Origin: Candidatus Ventricola intestinavium
GTDB taxonomy: Bacteria; Bacillota; Clostridia; Christensenellales; Aristaeellaceae
Direction of reading: 5' to 3'
NCBI GenBank assembly: GCA_018715105.1
Contig: DVMG01000127.1
Coordinates: 1-6,165, forward strand
Length of the DNA stretch: 6,165 nucleotides
The position numbers and the translations under genes were made by a program. Shown piece by piece: positions 1 to 6,155 of this stretch. The notes beneath the pieces are model-generated. The model ran no database searches. It saw only the letters and a program-made list of their open reading frames with translations, and was not told where the DNA came from. Within the stretch, counting starts at the first letter, position 1. Each line of letters opens with the position of its first letter.

Positions 1-2
1 AT

Positions 3-335
3 TGGAAACAACAGGCAGACGTCAAAAAAATGATCGGATATCTGCCGCAGAAATTTGGGTTCTATCCCTACCTGACGGTGGAAGACAGCCTGACCTATTT
101 GGCCCATATGAAAGGCATTCAGGCGCACAAGGTGCGCAATTGCGTGAATGAAATGATGGAAAAAACCAATCTTACCGGCTGCCGCAGCCAGAGGATTCAT
201 GCGCTTTCCGGCGGCACATTGAGACGGGTGGGGATTGCACAGGCGTTGATGGGAGAACCGAAAATCTTCCTGATTGACGAACCCACCGCGGGATTGGACG
301 CAGAAGAGCAGATCCGTTTTAGGATGCTCGTGTGA
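3..335 (+). pseudogene. Truncated ABC transporter ATP-binding protein (5' end outside the window, 3' end lost)
   Basis: The frame is open from the left edge of the window (WKQQADVKK precedes the first ATG at 30), so the true start and the Walker A loop lie upstream. What remains is the second half of a nucleotide-binding domain: a Q-loop region (GYLPQKFGFYPYLTVEDSL), the signature LSGGTLRRVGIAQAL, Walker B FLIDEP and the D-loop AGLD. This pattern matches ATPases of ABC-2/drug-exporter systems rather than the MacB type encoded downstream. The frame then runs through EEQIRFR and stops at TGA (333-335). In intact relatives the chain continues for many tens of residues, including the H-switch histidine needed for ATP hydrolysis, so this product should be inactive. 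The end coincides with the start of a different-frame membrane-protein remnant, which suggests a deletion. An assembly error at about 320-330 is the main alternative. Confidence 0.8.
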
Positions 336-532
336 CGGTGATGGCTTACATATTTGCATGCATTTTTCTGGCGGACGAAATGCCGGTTTTTTTGAATGTC
401 TTTCAAAGCGGAGAAAGATATCCGCAAATTGCGGGGAGGACGGTTGCATCGCTCCCGGTCGCCGTCTTCGGCGGATGGTGCCTGTTGGCCATAGCGCAGC
501 AAAGGTTTGAACGGGATATCCAAAGCGTATGA
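323..532 (+). pseudogene. Remnant: C-terminal end of a membrane protein, probably the permease partner of the truncated ATPase
   Basis: This frame opens right after a TAG at 320-322 and ends at TGA 530-532. It encodes about 69 residues with no good ribosome binding site; the only early start is a GTG at 332. The translation has a short hydrophobic stretch (VMAYIFACIFLAD), a polar segment (FQSGERYPQIAGR), a second hydrophobic stretch (TVASLPVAVFGGWCLLAIA) and a charged tail (QQRFERDIQSV). This is what the last transmembrane helix and cytoplasmic tail of a permease look like. It begins exactly where the ATPase homology ends and is followed by a terminator, so I infer it is the 3' end of the permease gene that once followed the ATPase, joined by an internal deletion. 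It could instead be a small membrane protein of its own, but the missing start signal argues against that. Family identity is not recognised. Confidence 0.5.
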
Positions 533-544
533 TCCGATCCCATG

Positions 545-580
545 GGCCGCACGAGACAGGGTGTTTCGGCGGCCTTTTTT
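545..580 (+). terminator. Strong rho-independent terminator ending the upstream ABC relic
   Basis: GGCCGC (545-550) pairs with GCGGCC (569-574), and CGAGACA (552-558) pairs with TGTTTCG (562-568) through one G-U pair. This leaves a single bulged A at 551 and a GGG loop, and the stem runs directly into six Ts (575-580). It begins 12 nt after the stop of the membrane-protein remnant and separates that unit from the efflux operon. The upstream flank is not A-rich, so it looks one-directional. Confidence 0.9.
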
Positions 581-612
581 CATGCGGCAGGTTTCACCAA
601 ATCGGCACCGGG

Positions 613-646
613 CTGACACAATCCTGCCATGAATTTCCTCTACAAT
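613..646 (+). promoter_or_regulatory. Weak promoter-like sequence upstream of the efflux operon
   Basis: A promoter is expected here because a terminator lies just upstream and the operon starts at 686. A TACAAT box (641-646) resembles a -10 element and a CTGACA (613-618) resembles a -35 element, but the 22-nt spacing is too long for a standard sigma-A promoter. Either the -10 works with another upstream element or an activator, or the true promoter is different. No riboswitch-like fold was recognised in 581-685. Confidence 0.2.
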
Positions 647-673
647 AAGCGCGCAACCAGCAAATAAGGTATC

Positions 674-678
674 GGGGG
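674..678 (+). promoter_or_regulatory. Ribosome binding site of adaptor 1
   Basis: A GGGGG run lies 7 nt before the ATG at 686. It is a modest match to the anti-Shine-Dalgarno sequence, but it is the only purine-rich run at the right distance. It supports this start, which also gives a basic N-terminus followed directly by the membrane anchor. Confidence 0.5.
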
Positions 679-685
679 TATCAAC

Positions 686-2560
686 ATGAGCCAAAACGGT
701 GAAAACAGGCCGCAGAAAAAGAGAAAGCGGCGCAACAGGACAAAACGGATCGTCCGCAGGGTGATCAAAACCATCCTTCTGCTGATCGTCGTGGCAGGGG
801 CGGGGCTTTTTGGTTTCCGGGCATACATCCAGTCCCAGGCTGCGTCGAGTGATTCGGATACCGAATATACGCGCACGGCGGTCGCAAGAGGCGCCATGGA
901 GGAAACCGTCTATGGCACGGGAACCACATCGGCCCGCAGCCAGCCCAACATTTTGGCCGAAGCGGACGGCACACTGACGGATCTGCGCGTGAGCGTCGGA
1001 GATACGGTGCAGGAGGGGGATATCCTGGCCGTGCTGACCAATGATGAACTGGATGACGAAATCACCGACCTGGAGTTTACGCTCTGGGACCTTGACGATA
1101 CCATTCTGGATACCCGGGCCGGCTCTGCGGTCACGAGCATTGAAGCGCCGGCCGCCGGCCGCGTGATGGCGATCTATGCGGAGGCGGGGGACGACGCGCT
1201 GGCCGTTTTCCGGCGGGAAGGCGCGCTGGCAATCCTCTCGACGGACGGACGCATGAAGGTGGAATTGACCGACGTGCCGATTGATTCGGGCATTGCGCTT
1301 GGCGATGAGCTGACGGTGCGCGGCTGGGGCTATGAGATCACCGGCACGGTGACGGATCTCACCCGGCAGGGCACATGCGTGACGGTGACGGTTCTGGATG
1401 ATACCCTGCCCATGGGCGACGAAGTGACCGTCCTGAAGGAGGACGGCACACAGGTGGGCACGGGCACGCTGGAAGTCAATAAGCCCATGGCCGTTTCTTC
1501 TTACGGCGGCACGATTCGCTCTGTGACCGTGGAGGTGGGCGACGAGGTGAGCCGCCGGCAGACCCTTTTCCGGCTGGAGGATTCTCCGCTGTCCCTGAAT
1601 ATTGAGGATCTGCGCCTGCAGAGGGAGACCGCCGCCCAAAACCTGGAGGATGCCAAGGAGCAGCGCGAAAACCTGATCATCGTCGCGCCGTGCGACGGCA
1701 CCGTGGCCACGCTGGATGTCAGCGAGGGCGATGAGATCACAAGCGGCACGCTGATCGGTTCCATCCTGGAGGGAGAGGACATGAACCTGACCATCGCGGT
1801 CGATGAACTCGACGTGGTGGAAGTGGAAATCGGCCAGAAGGTGGCCATCACCGTGGATGCTCTGGGCGATGTGGAGATGGAAGGCGAGGTTTACAAAATC
1901 GCTCCGGTCGGCACGAATTCCGGCGGCGTGACAACGTATGACGTGGAACTGACGTTTGACGCGGCGGGAACAGGCGTCCGCTCCGGCATGAATGCGACGG
2001 GTGAGATCACCGTGGCCTCCAAAGAGGATACGCTCTACGTGCCGGTGGAGGCGCTCATGACCATCGGCGATGATACGTATGTGATGGTGGACAACAGCAG
2101 CGCGATGCCCGTCCTGACGGCAGGCATGGGCATGCCGGACAGAACGCCGGAAGACGGCGCCGCGGCAACCGGGGACGCGGCTTCGCAAGACGGCGCAGCA
2201 TCCGCCGGGAGCGATGCCCCGCAGGGCGGCGCCGGCGCGCGCGGCATGGATGCGCAGCAGGATCAGGGTTCCTCCTTCCTCGGCAATCTGGTCAGCGGCT
2301 TGAGAAGCTGGCTCTATGCGGGCGTGGAAAGCGACGACCAGCAGGTGAGCGGCAGCCTGGTCAAAGTGGAGGTCGGCATGCAGAATGACGACTATGCCGA
2401 AATCCTCTCCGGCCTCAGCGAGGGCGACGTGGTGCTCTACACCGGAAGCGCGGATACATCCAGCGGGATGATAGGGGCCATGATGACCATGAGTGTGGGC
2501 GGCGGAGACCGCGGCGGCGATAACCGGGGCGGCGGCATGCCCATGGGCGGCGGCTTCTAA
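686..2560 (+). CDS. Membrane-anchored HlyD/MacA-type adaptor 1 of the efflux pump (624 aa, duplicated core)
   Basis: This is the membrane-fusion (adaptor) subunit of a MacAB-type pump, acting on the outer face of the cytoplasmic membrane. After a strongly basic N-terminus (KKRKRRNRTKR) comes one membrane helix at about residues 26-44; there is no lipobox. The outside part appears to contain two tandem copies of the adaptor core. Copy 1 has lipoyl half A1 (about 88-118, GTLTDLRVSVGDTVQEGD), a short hairpin (119-150), lipoyl half B1 (EAPAAGRVMAIY, from 153) and a beta-barrel (about 190-265). Copy 2 has half A2 (SSYGGTIRSVTVEVGDEV, from 271), a hairpin (about 297-330), half B2 (VAPCDGTVATLDV, from 333) and a barrel (about 364-415). 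A membrane-proximal domain follows, interrupted by a low-complexity insertion (about 480-556), then resumes at LVKVEVGMQNDDYAEILSGL and ends in a Gly/Met-rich tail. It is longer than E. coli MacA (about 370 aa). It is first in the operon and paralogous to the gene at 4496. The family is clear; the substrate is unknown. Confidence 0.9.
   Translation: MSQNGENRPQKKRKRRNRTKRIVRRVIKTILLLIVVAGAGLFGFRAYIQSQAASSDSDTEYTRTAVARGAMEETVYGTGTTSARSQPNILAEADGTLTDLRVSVGDTVQEGDILAVLTNDELDDEITDLEFTLWDLDDTILDTRAGSAVTSIEAPAAGRVMAIYAEAGDDALAVFRREGALAILSTDGRMKVELTDVPIDSGIALGDELTVRGWGYEITGTVTDLTRQGTCVTVTVLDDTLPMGDEVTVLKEDGTQVGTGTLEVNKPMAVSSYGGTIRSVTVEVGDEVSRRQTLFRLEDSPLSLNIEDLRLQRETAAQNLEDAKEQRENLIIVAPCDGTVATLDVSEGDEITSGTLIGSILEGEDMNLTIAVDELDVVEVEIGQKVAITVDALGDVEMEGEVYKIAPVGTNSGGVTTYDVELTFDAAGTGVRSGMNATGEITVASKEDTLYVPVEALMTIGDDTYVMVDNSSAMPVLTAGMGMPDRTPEDGAAATGDAASQDGAASAGSDAPQGGAGARGMDAQQDQGSSFLGNLVSGLRSWLYAGVESDDQQVSGSLVKVEVGMQNDDYAEILSGLSEGDVVLYTGSADTSSGMIGAMMTMSVGGGDRGGDNRGGGMPMGGGF
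2123..2353 (+). other. Low-complexity insertion inside adaptor 1 (residues about 480-556)
   Basis: Between the strand ending YVMVDNSS and the strand LVKVEVGM, where relatives usually have a short turn, this stretch is rich in Ala, Gly, Asp and Gln (for example DGAAATGDAASQDGAAS and PQGGAGARGMDAQQDQ). It is followed by a probably amphipathic piece, SSFLGNLVSGLRSWLYAGV. The paralogue at 4496 has only a tight turn here (EEGYCVTLADGQIRDVETG). It is probably a flexible linker carrying a short helix that could touch the membrane or a partner; that role is inference. Confidence 0.6.
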
Positions 2561-2568
2561 GGGGGAGA
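2560..2568 (+). promoter_or_regulatory. Ribosome binding site of the ATPase gene
   Basis: AGGGGGAGA begins on the last base of the adaptor 1 stop codon and ends 7 nt before the ATG at 2576. It supports 2576 over the in-frame ATG at 2585. The 15-nt gap between the genes means they are co-transcribed. Confidence 0.7.
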
Positions 2569-2575
2569 GATTGGG

Positions 2576-3265
2576 ATGATCAGGATGCAGGGAATCCGCA
2601 AGGAATACCACATGGGCGACACGGTGCTGGCCGCGCTGGACGGCGTGGATATCCACATCAAACCCCACGAGTTTGTTTCCATCATCGGCCCTTCCGGTTC
2701 CGGCAAATCGACGCTGATGAACATCATCGGCTGTCTGGATGTCGCGGATGAAGGCGTGTATTATCTGGACGGGCAGGAGATTGAAGACTACAGCGAGGAT
2801 GAGCTGGCGGAGATTCGAAACAGAAAGATCGGTTTTGTCTTTCAGCAGTTCAACCTGCTGCCCAAGCTTACGGCGCGTGAAAACGTGGAACTGCCGCTGA
2901 TCTATCAGGGCATGTCCTCCGGGAAGAGACGTGCCCGCAGCGAAGAAGTGCTCGAGCGCGTGGGCCTGCTCGAACGCATGAACCATAAGCCCACGGAGCT
3001 TTCCGGCGGCCAACAGCAGCGTGTGGCCATTGCCCGCGCGCTGGCCGGGAAACCGTCCCTTCTTCTGGCGGATGAACCGACGGGCAACCTCGATTCCAGA
3101 ACGGGCGCCGAGGTCATGAGGCTTTTCCATGAATTGCATGATGCGGGAAATACCATCGTGCTCATCACACATGATGCAACGATTGCCGCGCAGACACCGC
3201 GCTCCATCCACATTCACGATGGGCGTGTGCTGGAGCCGGCTTCCGAAAAAGAGGTGGTTATCTGA
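2576..3265 (+). CDS. MacB-type ABC transporter ATP-binding protein (LolD/YknY-like, 229 aa)
   Basis: This cytoplasmic ATPase powers the permease encoded directly downstream. All motifs of a working nucleotide-binding domain are present: Walker A GPSGSGKST (38-46), Q-loop FVFQQFNLLP (87-96, Q90), signature LSGGQQQR (142-149), Walker B LLLADE (162-167, catalytic E167), D-loop GNLD (170-173) and H-switch ITHD (H199). The sequences around FQQFNLLP and ADEPTGNLD are typical of the MacB/LolD/FtsE/YknY group, which drives FtsX-like permeases by mechanotransmission. The length is normal for a stand-alone subunit of this group. In E. coli MacB the ATPase and permease are one chain; here they are separate, as in the Bacillus YknYZ and streptococcal MacAB-like pumps. 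The stop codon overlaps the permease start by one base, which implies translational coupling. I give no gene symbol because the exact orthologue cannot be named from sequence alone. Confidence 0.97.
   Translation: MIRMQGIRKEYHMGDTVLAALDGVDIHIKPHEFVSIIGPSGSGKSTLMNIIGCLDVADEGVYYLDGQEIEDYSEDELAEIRNRKIGFVFQQFNLLPKLTARENVELPLIYQGMSSGKRRARSEEVLERVGLLERMNHKPTELSGGQQQRVAIARALAGKPSLLLADEPTGNLDSRTGAEVMRLFHELHDAGNTIVLITHDATIAAQTPRSIHIHDGRVLEPASEKEVVI
3251..3257 (+). promoter_or_regulatory. Ribosome binding site of the permease gene, inside the ATPase coding region
   Basis: GAGGTGG lies within the last codons of the ATPase gene, 7 nt before the permease ATG at 3265. Stop and start overlap as TGATG (3263-3267), so ribosomes finishing the ATPase can restart on the permease. 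This fits the equal amounts needed for a two-plus-two ABC complex. Confidence 0.6.
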
Positions 3266-4476
3266 TGCAGGCGATATCCATGGCCTTCAAGGCCATTGCG
3301 GGCAATAAGATCCGCGCGTTTCTGACGATGCTGGGGGTCATCATCGGCGTGGTCAGCGTGACGGTGCTGATCTCCATCGGCCAGGGCACCACCTCCTCCA
3401 TCACGGATTCAATTTCATCCATGGGCACAAACCTGCTGACGGTCACCATCCAGACGCGGCGTGTGGGCATGTTCAGCATGGGCGGCGGCGGGCGCAGCAG
3501 CAGCAACGCACGGGGTACGGTCATCCTTAAGCTGGAGGACATTCTCACCCTGGAGGATGAAGAGCCGATTGAGTGCGTTTCTCCGGTGGTGAACGGCAGC
3601 CTGACCGTCAAGGCCGGGAGCACGAATACCACGGCTTCCATCATGGGGGTGCTGCCGGCCTATAAAGACATCGTCAACCAGGATGTGGAAGACGGACGCT
3701 ATATCATCGATGCGGATGTGGATAACCGCAGCGCTGTCTGCGTCATTGGGCCGGAGTTGGCGGAGGATCTGTTTGGCACCACCCAGGTGGTGGGCAACAC
3801 GCTGCATATCGATGGGCGGCGCTTCCGGATTGTCGGCGTGCTGGAAAGCAAGGGAACATCGCTCAGCGGCAGCTCGGACAGCACGCTGATTCTGCCCTTT
3901 ACCCTTGCCCAGCGCATGCTCGACTCGACGACGATTTCCTCCATTTATATCTCCGCGACGGATCCAACCACGGTGGATGCGGCGCAGGAAGTGGTGGAAA
4001 ACTTCCTTTATAAAAAGTATCAGGATGACAGCACCTATTCCGTCATGAACCAGACGCAGATGCTGGAGACGATCAATGAGACCACAAGCACGCTTTCGCT
4101 GATGCTGGGCGGCATTGCGGGCATCTCGCTGCTGGTCGGAGGCATTGGCATCATGAACATCATGCTTGTCTCCGTCACAGAGCGCACGCGGGAGATTGGT
4201 ATCCGCAAGGCGATTGGCGCCAAACGGCGCAACATCATGATGCAGTTCTTGATTGAGTCGGTGGTCATCTCCGGCATGGGCGGCCTGCTGGGGCTGGTCT
4301 TTGGCTATCTGCTCATGCAGGCGCTCAGCGGAGTTCTGGGGATGACGCTGACCATGAGCATGGGCGTGGCCCAGCTGGCCATCGGGTTTTCGATGGGCGT
4401 CGGCGTGATCTTCGGCCTGTATCCGGCGGGCAAAGCATCCAAGCTGCGCCCGATTGAGGCGCTTCACTACGATTGA
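3265..4476 (+). CDS. MacB-type ABC transporter permease (FtsX-like, 403 aa)
   Basis: This is the membrane subunit that couples ATP hydrolysis in the cytoplasm to movements of its large outside domain. It has the four-helix MacB layout: a short amphipathic start (MQAISMAFKAIAGNKIRA), TM1 at about 18-38 (FLTMLGVIIGVVSVTVLISI), an extracytoplasmic MacB_PCD-like domain of about 235 residues, then TM2 (about 276-298), TM3 (about 331-351) and TM4 (about 370-389), ending in the usual RPIEALHYD. Between TM2 and TM3 is the conserved cytoplasmic segment ERTREIGIRKAIGAKRRNI, the part that contacts the ATPase in this family. A short Gly/Ser-rich stretch (SMGGGGRSSSN) near residue 75 of the outside domain looks like a flexible loop. 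The protein appears intact and of usual length for a split MacB permease. Adaptors 1 and 2 on either side are its expected partners. The substrate is not predictable. Confidence 0.96.
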   Translation: MQAISMAFKAIAGNKIRAFLTMLGVIIGVVSVTVLISIGQGTTSSITDSISSMGTNLLTVTIQTRRVGMFSMGGGGRSSSNARGTVILKLEDILTLEDEEPIECVSPVVNGSLTVKAGSTNTTASIMGVLPAYKDIVNQDVEDGRYIIDADVDNRSAVCVIGPELAEDLFGTTQVVGNTLHIDGRRFRIVGVLESKGTSLSGSSDSTLILPFTLAQRMLDSTTISSIYISATDPTTVDAAQEVVENFLYKKYQDDSTYSVMNQTQMLETINETTSTLSLMLGGIAGISLLVGGIGIMNIMLVSVTERTREIGIRKAIGAKRRNIMMQFLIESVVISGMGGLLGLVFGYLLMQALSGVLGMTLTMSMGVAQLAIGFSMGVGVIFGLYPAGKASKLRPIEALHYD

Positions 4477-4481
4477 TGCGC

Positions 4482-4488
4482 AAGGAGG
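4482..4488 (+). promoter_or_regulatory. Strong ribosome binding site that sets the start of adaptor 2
   Basis: AAGGAGG lies 7 nt before the ATG at 4496. An earlier in-frame ATG at 4454 has no comparable site, falls inside the permease gene and would add residues (MRRFTTIDAQGGGI) that are just the read-through of the permease end and this very site. The start at 4496 is therefore preferred. Confidence 0.9.
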
Positions 4489-4495
4489 CGGGATC

Positions 4496-6100
4496 ATGGA
4501 AGAAAAACAGACAGCCGATAAAACTCGCCTCGCGCTGCGCAGGCGGCAGGCAGGAAGATGGGTGCTGCGCGCCGCCGGGACGGTGGCTGTCCTCAGCGTG
4601 CTGGGGATAGCGGGATACCGCATGTTTTTTTCAGGCGCCAGCGGTGAACAGGCACAGGAGCGGCAACCAGCCGCCAACACGGCTCTTGCCGCCTATGGCA
4701 CGATTGAAAAGACGGTGTTCGGCTCCGGCGAAATCATGCCTGCAAGCCAGCCTGCTGTTTACAGTGATGTGGATGCCAGGGTGGCGGAGAGCTATTACGA
4801 ACTGGGCGACACCGTCAAGGCCGGCGATATCCTCATGCTCCTTGAAAACGAAGAGCTGGAGACACAGATCGAGCAGCTTGAATATGATCTTCAGCTGGCC
4901 CAGGAGGAGGTAACCGCCACCCAGACGCATGAGCAATATGTCTACCGCCAGCTTTACGATGACGAGGGAGATCCGCGCTTTGACGTCAACACCGGCGAGC
5001 CGCTGATGGGAAAATATTCCAATGAAATCACCATTCGCGCGCCGGCGTCGGGCCGGGTGATGGCCATCTACATCGAAGCGGGTGATGACTCCCTGGCCGT
5101 CTACCGGGATAAGGGCGCCGTCATGGTGCTTTCGACGGATGGCCGCATGAAGGTGAATCTCAGCGGCCTGGAAGGCCAATCCCTGGAACTGGGAGACACG
5201 GTGCGTGTGCTGGGAGACGGCGTGGACACGGAGGGCACCCTCATCAGCCTCACGCGCAGGGGCACGGAGGCGACGGTTCAGGTGATCGGCGACGAATATG
5301 AGATGGATACTCCGGTCACGGTCTATACCGAAGCGGGCGATTTCCTAGGAGAAGGCATTCTGGAGATCAACAAGCCGATGGCCGTTTCCTCATACGGCGG
5401 CACGGTCAAGGGCATCACCGTGGAAGTGGGGGATCAGGTCAGCCGCTATGATGTGCTGGCACGGATCGTGTGGGACGAGATCCCCCTGTATCTTGACAAC
5501 GCAAGCGTGCTCAACGAATACAACAAGGCCAGAGTTGAGCTGGAAAACGCCGTGGCAGACCGCGCAGCGCTGACCATTGTGGCTCCGTGCGACGGGCTGA
5601 TCGCCTCGGTGGATGTGGAGGAAGGCTCCGATGTGACCGCCGGCACACAGCTGCTGAGCATCGTGGAGGACGCCGGCATGACGCTGACGCTGTCGGTGGA
5701 TGAGCTCGACATCCTAAGCGTGGAACCCGGGCAGGAAGTCCACCTTTCCGTGGATGCTCTGCCGGATGCACAGCTCACCGGTGTGGTGCAGAAGATTGCG
5801 CCGCTGGGAAACACGGATACCAGTGTGACGACGTATGATGTGTACATCGAGTTGACCAGCGAAGATGAACGCATCAAGGGCGGAATGAACGTTTCCGGTG
5901 AAATCGTGGTGGACAGCGCCCAGGATGCGTTGCTCATCCCCACCGATGCGCTGCAAAAGGGGGAAGAGGGATATTGCGTCACCCTGGCGGACGGACAGAT
6001 CCGCGATGTGGAAACGGGGATCATGACCGATGGGCAGGTGCAGATTCTCTCCGGCCTGACAGCGGGTGAAACCGTCGTCTATTCAATTCCCATGGCATGA
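4496..6100 (+). CDS. Membrane-anchored HlyD/MacA-type adaptor 2 of the efflux pump (534 aa, paralogue of adaptor 1)
   Basis: This is a second membrane-fusion subunit of the same pump. It has a basic N-terminus (RLALRRRQAGR) and one membrane helix at about residues 22-45. As in adaptor 1, two tandem cores can be traced: half A1 (from about 88, ELGDTVKAGDILMLLENEEL), a hairpin region (117-180), half B1 (RAPASGRVMAIYIEAGDDS, from 181), a barrel, then NKPMAVSSYGGT (292-303) opening half A2, a second hairpin (about 325-360), half B2 (VAPCDGLIASVDVEEG, from 362), a barrel (VDELDILSVEPGQEVHLSVDAL) and a membrane-proximal domain ending VYSIPMA. Blocks such as APxxGRVMAIYxEAGDDxLAV, LSTDGRMKV and NKPMAVSSYGGT are almost identical in both adaptors, so they arose by gene duplication. 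Differences: hairpin 1 is about 30 residues longer, with a Tyr/Asp-rich piece (YVYRQLYDDEGDPRFD), and the low-complexity insertion and Gly-rich tail are absent. It starts 19 nt after the permease stop, so it is the last operon gene. Confidence 0.92.
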   Translation: MEEKQTADKTRLALRRRQAGRWVLRAAGTVAVLSVLGIAGYRMFFSGASGEQAQERQPAANTALAAYGTIEKTVFGSGEIMPASQPAVYSDVDARVAESYYELGDTVKAGDILMLLENEELETQIEQLEYDLQLAQEEVTATQTHEQYVYRQLYDDEGDPRFDVNTGEPLMGKYSNEITIRAPASGRVMAIYIEAGDDSLAVYRDKGAVMVLSTDGRMKVNLSGLEGQSLELGDTVRVLGDGVDTEGTLISLTRRGTEATVQVIGDEYEMDTPVTVYTEAGDFLGEGILEINKPMAVSSYGGTVKGITVEVGDQVSRYDVLARIVWDEIPLYLDNASVLNEYNKARVELENAVADRAALTIVAPCDGLIASVDVEEGSDVTAGTQLLSIVEDAGMTLTLSVDELDILSVEPGQEVHLSVDALPDAQLTGVVQKIAPLGNTDTSVTTYDVYIELTSEDERIKGGMNVSGEIVVDSAQDALLIPTDALQKGEEGYCVTLADGQIRDVETGIMTDGQVQILSGLTAGETVVYSIPMA

Positions 6101-6123
6101 AGCCGTGATTGATATAGAGGAAA

Positions 6124-6155
6124 GCGCCTCCCCGGATGACCGGCCGGGGAGGCGC
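6124..6155. terminator. Hairpin closing the efflux operon
   Basis: GCGCCTCCCCGG (6124-6135) and CCGGGGAGGCGC (6144-6155) form a perfect 12-bp GC-rich stem with an 8-nt loop, 23 nt after the adaptor 2 stop codon. On the + strand it is not followed by a T run (AGACCGACAG). Read on the minus strand, the stem is followed by TTTCCTCTAT, so it suits a convergent gene to the right at least as well, or acts in both directions. Confidence 0.6.

Noticed and set aside
581..631. Inverted repeat CATGCGGCAGG (581-591) and CCTGCCATG (623-631), a possible operator
   Set aside because: It needs a 2-nt bulge and has a spacer of about 31 nt. The match is short enough to arise by chance, and no regulator gene is in view.
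533..685. A possible riboswitch or small gene in the intergenic leader
   Set aside because: After the terminator only about 100 nt remain, with no recognisable aptamer fold, no second terminator and no open frame with a ribosome binding site.
197..3217. A 1006-codon open frame on the minus strand
   Set aside because: It runs antisense across a relic, an intergenic terminator and two clear genes. Its translation is rich in His, Arg and Ala with no recognisable domain, as expected of a shadow frame in GC-rich DNA.
4454..4495. An upstream in-frame ATG that would lengthen adaptor 2 by 14 residues
   Set aside because: It lies inside the permease gene, has no ribosome binding site, and the extra codons include the AAGGAGG site that serves the ATG at 4496.
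3415..4680. A 421-codon open frame on the minus strand
   Set aside because: It is antisense to the permease and the start of adaptor 2, has the same His/Arg/Ala-rich shadow composition and no domain.
5446..6024. Minus-strand open frames within adaptor 2
   Set aside because: They are Ser/Thr-rich shadows of the coding strand, with no domain or start signal.
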